From the NCBI RefSeq assembly GCF_902809845.1, contig NZ_CADDWI010000013.1, positions 1,024,114 to 1,088,113 on the forward strand: a stretch of 64,000 bases of DNA, read 5' to 3'. This stretch comes from Chelativorans sp. Marseille-P2723 (GTDB lineage: Bacteria; Pseudomonadota; Alphaproteobacteria; Rhizobiales; Rhizobiaceae). Below are positions 61,694 through 64,000 of this stretch, piece by piece; the first letter of the stretch is position 1, and each line of letters opens with the position of its first letter. Under the pieces are notes generated by a model. The model had not been told where the DNA came from, did no database searches, and saw only the letters and a program-made list of their open reading frames with translations. Both the position numbers and the translations under genes were made by a program.

Positions 61694-63130
61694 CTACCAG
61701 AGCTTCGCCGCGAACGCCTTTTCCGCTTTCCGTAACGCGTCAGTCCCCGCCTCTTGCGCTTCAAAGCGCGCCCAGAGGTGCTCGAAGAAAATCTCGTCCG
61801 CGTAACGATCGAGATGCGCGCGGGCTGGTTCGGAATGCTTGTAAAGGTCCCTCTGGACCCTATCCTGCTCACCTCCGGCAGCGGCGAGCACAAGGGCGTT
61901 CCTCAATGCTCTGTCGAACTCCGCAATGATTTCTACCTGCGCCTGCGCAAGCTGGTGCAGTTCCGCTCGCCTGGGGCCGAGAGCGCGGGAAACCCTGCCG
62001 GAAAGCGGCACGATGCGTGAATAGAAGCCGATTGAACCAGTTTTGACGCCTGGGTTGCCGGCAACACCCTGAGCGACGATAAGTAGTGTACGGGTTTCTG
62101 TGTCAGACTTCCCAAGCTCTAGTAGAGGTGGCAATACCCAGTCGTGTACATCCTCTCCCTTTCGCCTCTCGCCGAAAAGGAGTCTCACGATGACTTTGTA
62201 ATGGAACCCCTTCGAGGATAGTGCGAAAAGTCGACCTTGGGTTTTGTGCGTTGGCGTCCAAGGATCAAACGACTGTCCCTTCAGCGGCTGCGTGTCAATC
62301 AGCCCACTCTTATCTGATCTCGACAGCGCATGTAATTTTTCAGTATTGCTAAGCCGTGCTCGGCGGCAAATTTCGATAAACCAAATATCTAATTCTTTTG
62401 TTTGAATTGGCTTGTCCTTTGGCCATTCTGATAGCCATGTCAGCCCTAGGCCTCCAACCTCGCAAAACGCTTCGTTGTCTTTTCGCGATTCGATCAGGCG
62501 AACGACGCTACGTGAGAACCATGAGCCAAGACGTGGGAATTGAGCGTACTCGCATCTAGCGGAATACGGTGCAAGGCTCATACAAATGCGGGGCGCATTG
62601 CTATTGCCCGTCCTGACCGTGCTTGAGTTCTGCACGTCACGTGTTCCACCTGTCTGCTGCGTCACGAGCGCAAACAGCCAGTCCTCCGGCTCCGCCCTGC
62701 GCGCGACGGCCTGTTTGAGATCATGGTTCTTCGCAGTGATGAGAAGATCGAGGGCATCAGGAGAAGGGATAGGCTTGTCCAGCTTCACCCCATCAGGCAC
62801 TGCCGCCTGCATGAAAGCAGGCTTCGACCAGTCGTCCACCACCAGACACCAAGGCTCATCGTCGGGAAAATCCGCTGTCAGGCCGCGCAGCAGGCGGCGC
62901 CAACTGTCTTCATCCTCGGGAATTTCCGTTTCGCTCGCACGATGGAGCGCCAGCGCGGCAAGCTGGACCAGAAACATGTGCCAGAACATACCCTGATGCG
63001 CGCGCAGGGCCGGGAAGTCATCCACTGCATCGCGGGCGAGCGCCGCGAGGGTTCCCGGCAGTGTGAGAGGCCCGAGTGGGGCGGCGGTGATGATGGCCTC
63101 TTCCAGGAGATTAAACATCCGGTCGCTCAT
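61694..63130 (-). CDS. cas8e: Cascade large subunit Cas8e (Cse1)
   Basis: A 478-aa CasA/Cse1 that recognises the PAM and recruits Cas3. HQGMFWHMFLVQLAALALHRASE near residue 45, PWCLVVDDWSKPAFMQ near 92 and ALVTQQTGGTRDVQNSSTVRTGNSNAPRICMSL near 153 are family features. The middle part, roughly 62050-62560, is AT-richer than the two ends. It overlaps cas3 by 4 bp. Confidence 0.93.
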   Translation of the reverse strand: MSDRMFNLLEEAIITAAPLGPLTLPGTLAALARDAVDDFPALRAHQGMFWHMFLVQLAALALHRASETEIPEDEDSWRRLLRGLTADFPDDEPWCLVVDDWSKPAFMQAAVPDGVKLDKPIPSPDALDLLITAKNHDLKQAVARRAEPEDWLFALVTQQTGGTRDVQNSSTVRTGNSNAPRICMSLAPYSARCEYAQFPRLGSWFSRSVVRLIESRKDNEAFCEVGGLGLTWLSEWPKDKPIQTKELDIWFIEICRRARLSNTEKLHALSRSDKSGLIDTQPLKGQSFDPWTPTHKTQGRLFALSSKGFHYKVIVRLLFGERRKGEDVHDWVLPPLLELGKSDTETRTLLIVAQGVAGNPGVKTGSIGFYSRIVPLSGRVSRALGPRRAELHQLAQAQVEIIAEFDRALRNALVLAAAGGEQDRVQRDLYKHSEPARAHLDRYADEIFFEHLWARFEAQEAGTDALRKAEKAFAAKLW

Positions 63131-64000
63131 GATCTCACCCTCTCCAACCCGTCGCGGTCATAGGAAAATTCTGTGTCTCCGACGCCAAAGCACAGCTTCC
63201 CGCCTACGCGCTCGGGCGTGATCAGTTCTTCCGGCGGCAGGATGTGTTTCGACCAATGCGCGGGCAGCGTCACGCCGCTGATCACCCGTCCGAACGGACC
63301 CACGACTCCTTCCGTGAAATGGACCCGTGCGCCTTCGGCTCCGAGACGCGTTCGAATGGCCTGCTCGTCGCTCACGAACAGCAGCGGGTTGCCGCTCTCA
63401 TTGATAAAGGCCTTGTCCGTGGGCAGCGCGACATTCCGCGCACTTCCGGCAGCAGCGATTTCTGCTCCGTAGACGTCGTTCCAATAGTCTGCCCAGGCGG
63501 AACCCAATTCTTCGTTCAATGCCCCGATTTTTTCCGGATGGGTGGCGCTTTCCACCAGCAAACGGTTCATCCGCGGGATGACCCATTCGGGATGGTCGAT
63601 GATGAGCCGCCGGGTCAGTTCGCAGGCATGAAGGTTCTGGTAGACCCCGCCGCCGCTCTTGAACATACCGAGTCCGTTCTCGAACTTCGGTGCGGTGAAG
63701 TAATCGAGCCCACCTTCCGGCGCCAGAACCACGCAACACGGCGCCTCGAAGCCCTGCAGGCGTGGAACGGCGTGGCGGTGCAGCCTTCCGATGCGCTGCA
63801 GGAGAACGTCGGCGGGACAAAGGTCGGTGATGAGCATGTCTGCATCGATGTCCAGGCTCTGTTCGAGCGTCTGCGTGCCGATGACGATCAGCCCACCAGA
63901 AGGACGTTTCTCCCGCTTAGGTGAAAGCGCCTCTTCTACGGCCTCATCCAGTAATCTGCGATCTTCTGGCGCGAAGCGGGAATGGTGGAGGGCCGGTCCG
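63127..64000 (-). CDS. cas3: CRISPR-associated helicase/nuclease Cas3, partial (C-terminal part)
   Basis: The frame continues beyond the window edge. The visible 290 residues cover late helicase motifs (LIVIGTQTLEQSLDIDADMLITDLCPADVLLQRIGRLHRH) and the C-terminal domain. The HD nuclease and Walker motifs lie outside. It is the first gene of the cas operon in view, followed by cas8e through a 4-bp overlap. Confidence 0.93.
   Translation of the reverse strand, partial: GPALHHSRFAPEDRRLLDEAVEEALSPKREKRPSGGLIVIGTQTLEQSLDIDADMLITDLCPADVLLQRIGRLHRHAVPRLQGFEAPCCVVLAPEGGLDYFTAPKFENGLGMFKSGGGVYQNLHACELTRRLIIDHPEWVIPRMNRLLVESATHPEKIGALNEELGSAWADYWNDVYGAEIAAAGSARNVALPTDKAFINESGNPLLFVSDEQAIRTRLGAEGARVHFTEGVVGPFGRVISGVTLPAHWSKHILPPEELITPERVGGKLCFGVGDTEFSYDRDGLERVRS

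Overview
The window is from a GC-rich alphaproteobacterial chromosome, most likely order Hyphomicrobiales (Phyllobacteriaceae/Brucellaceae-like). Reasons: a SAM-II riboswitch before metZ, a long dcd of the Brucella type, PuuD-type urate oxidation, a hairpin intergenic repeat of a kind familiar from this order, and Mur-, NsrR- and NnrR-like operators. The genus is inference.

Layout. 0.9-4.9 kb: a TroABCD/MntABCD-type metal ABC importer behind two repeated Mur-like boxes. 5.1-9.2 kb: regulators (a frameshifted LysR, a LacI protein apparently starting at CTG, a MarR protein) and a creatininase-family amidohydrolase. 9.3-12.8 kb: a His-rich CobW-type GTPase with a WD40 partner, a decayed IS5-family transposase, and a UdgX-type uracil-DNA glycosylase. 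12.8-17.8 kb: purine catabolism (glycerate 2-kinase, guanine deaminase, PuuD) and a LysR regulator. 17.8-21.9 kb: metZ under a SAM-II riboswitch, dcd, a small unknown gene, an AT-richer phosphoribosyltransferase gene and tRNA-Gly(CCC).

22.1-44.7 kb is a dense block for respiration of nitrogen oxides and low oxygen: nirK, nnrS, pseudoazurin, an NnrR-type regulator, a DUF1858 protein, then a tightly packed series of group-III truncated hemoglobin, a 4-TM protein, nsrR, ccoNOQP, accessory membrane genes and ccoIS, followed by narGHJI, a parvulin-like protein, two small genes and narK. Nitrate enters by NarK, is reduced to nitrite by NarGHI and to NO by NirK using electrons from pseudoazurin. No NO reductase genes are present in the window. 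The hemoglobin, NnrS and perhaps the NsrR-linked cbb3 oxidase could help with NO.

44.8-51.8 kb: a seven-gene leftward operon with a LacI regulator, a DUF1355-type protein, an RbsC-type ABC importer and an M20 hydrolase, substrate unknown. 52.5-53.3 kb: a short-chain dehydrogenase.

53.3-64 kb: a type I-E CRISPR-Cas locus. The cas genes (cas3 partial, cas8e, cse2, cas7e, cas5e, cas6e, cas1, cas2) read leftward toward a seven-repeat array. Between cas2 and the array, inside the leader, sits a 3.4-kb IS1595-family transposon (53769-57210) with perfect 24-bp terminal inverted repeats, an exact 8-bp target duplication (GAACAATG) and passenger genes, including a secreted ClpP-like protease. It separates the cas genes from their array and leaves only 48 bp of leader beside the first repeat. 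The transposase RBS and start codon lie in one arm of a 104-bp nested palindrome. This is the most unusual structure in the window.
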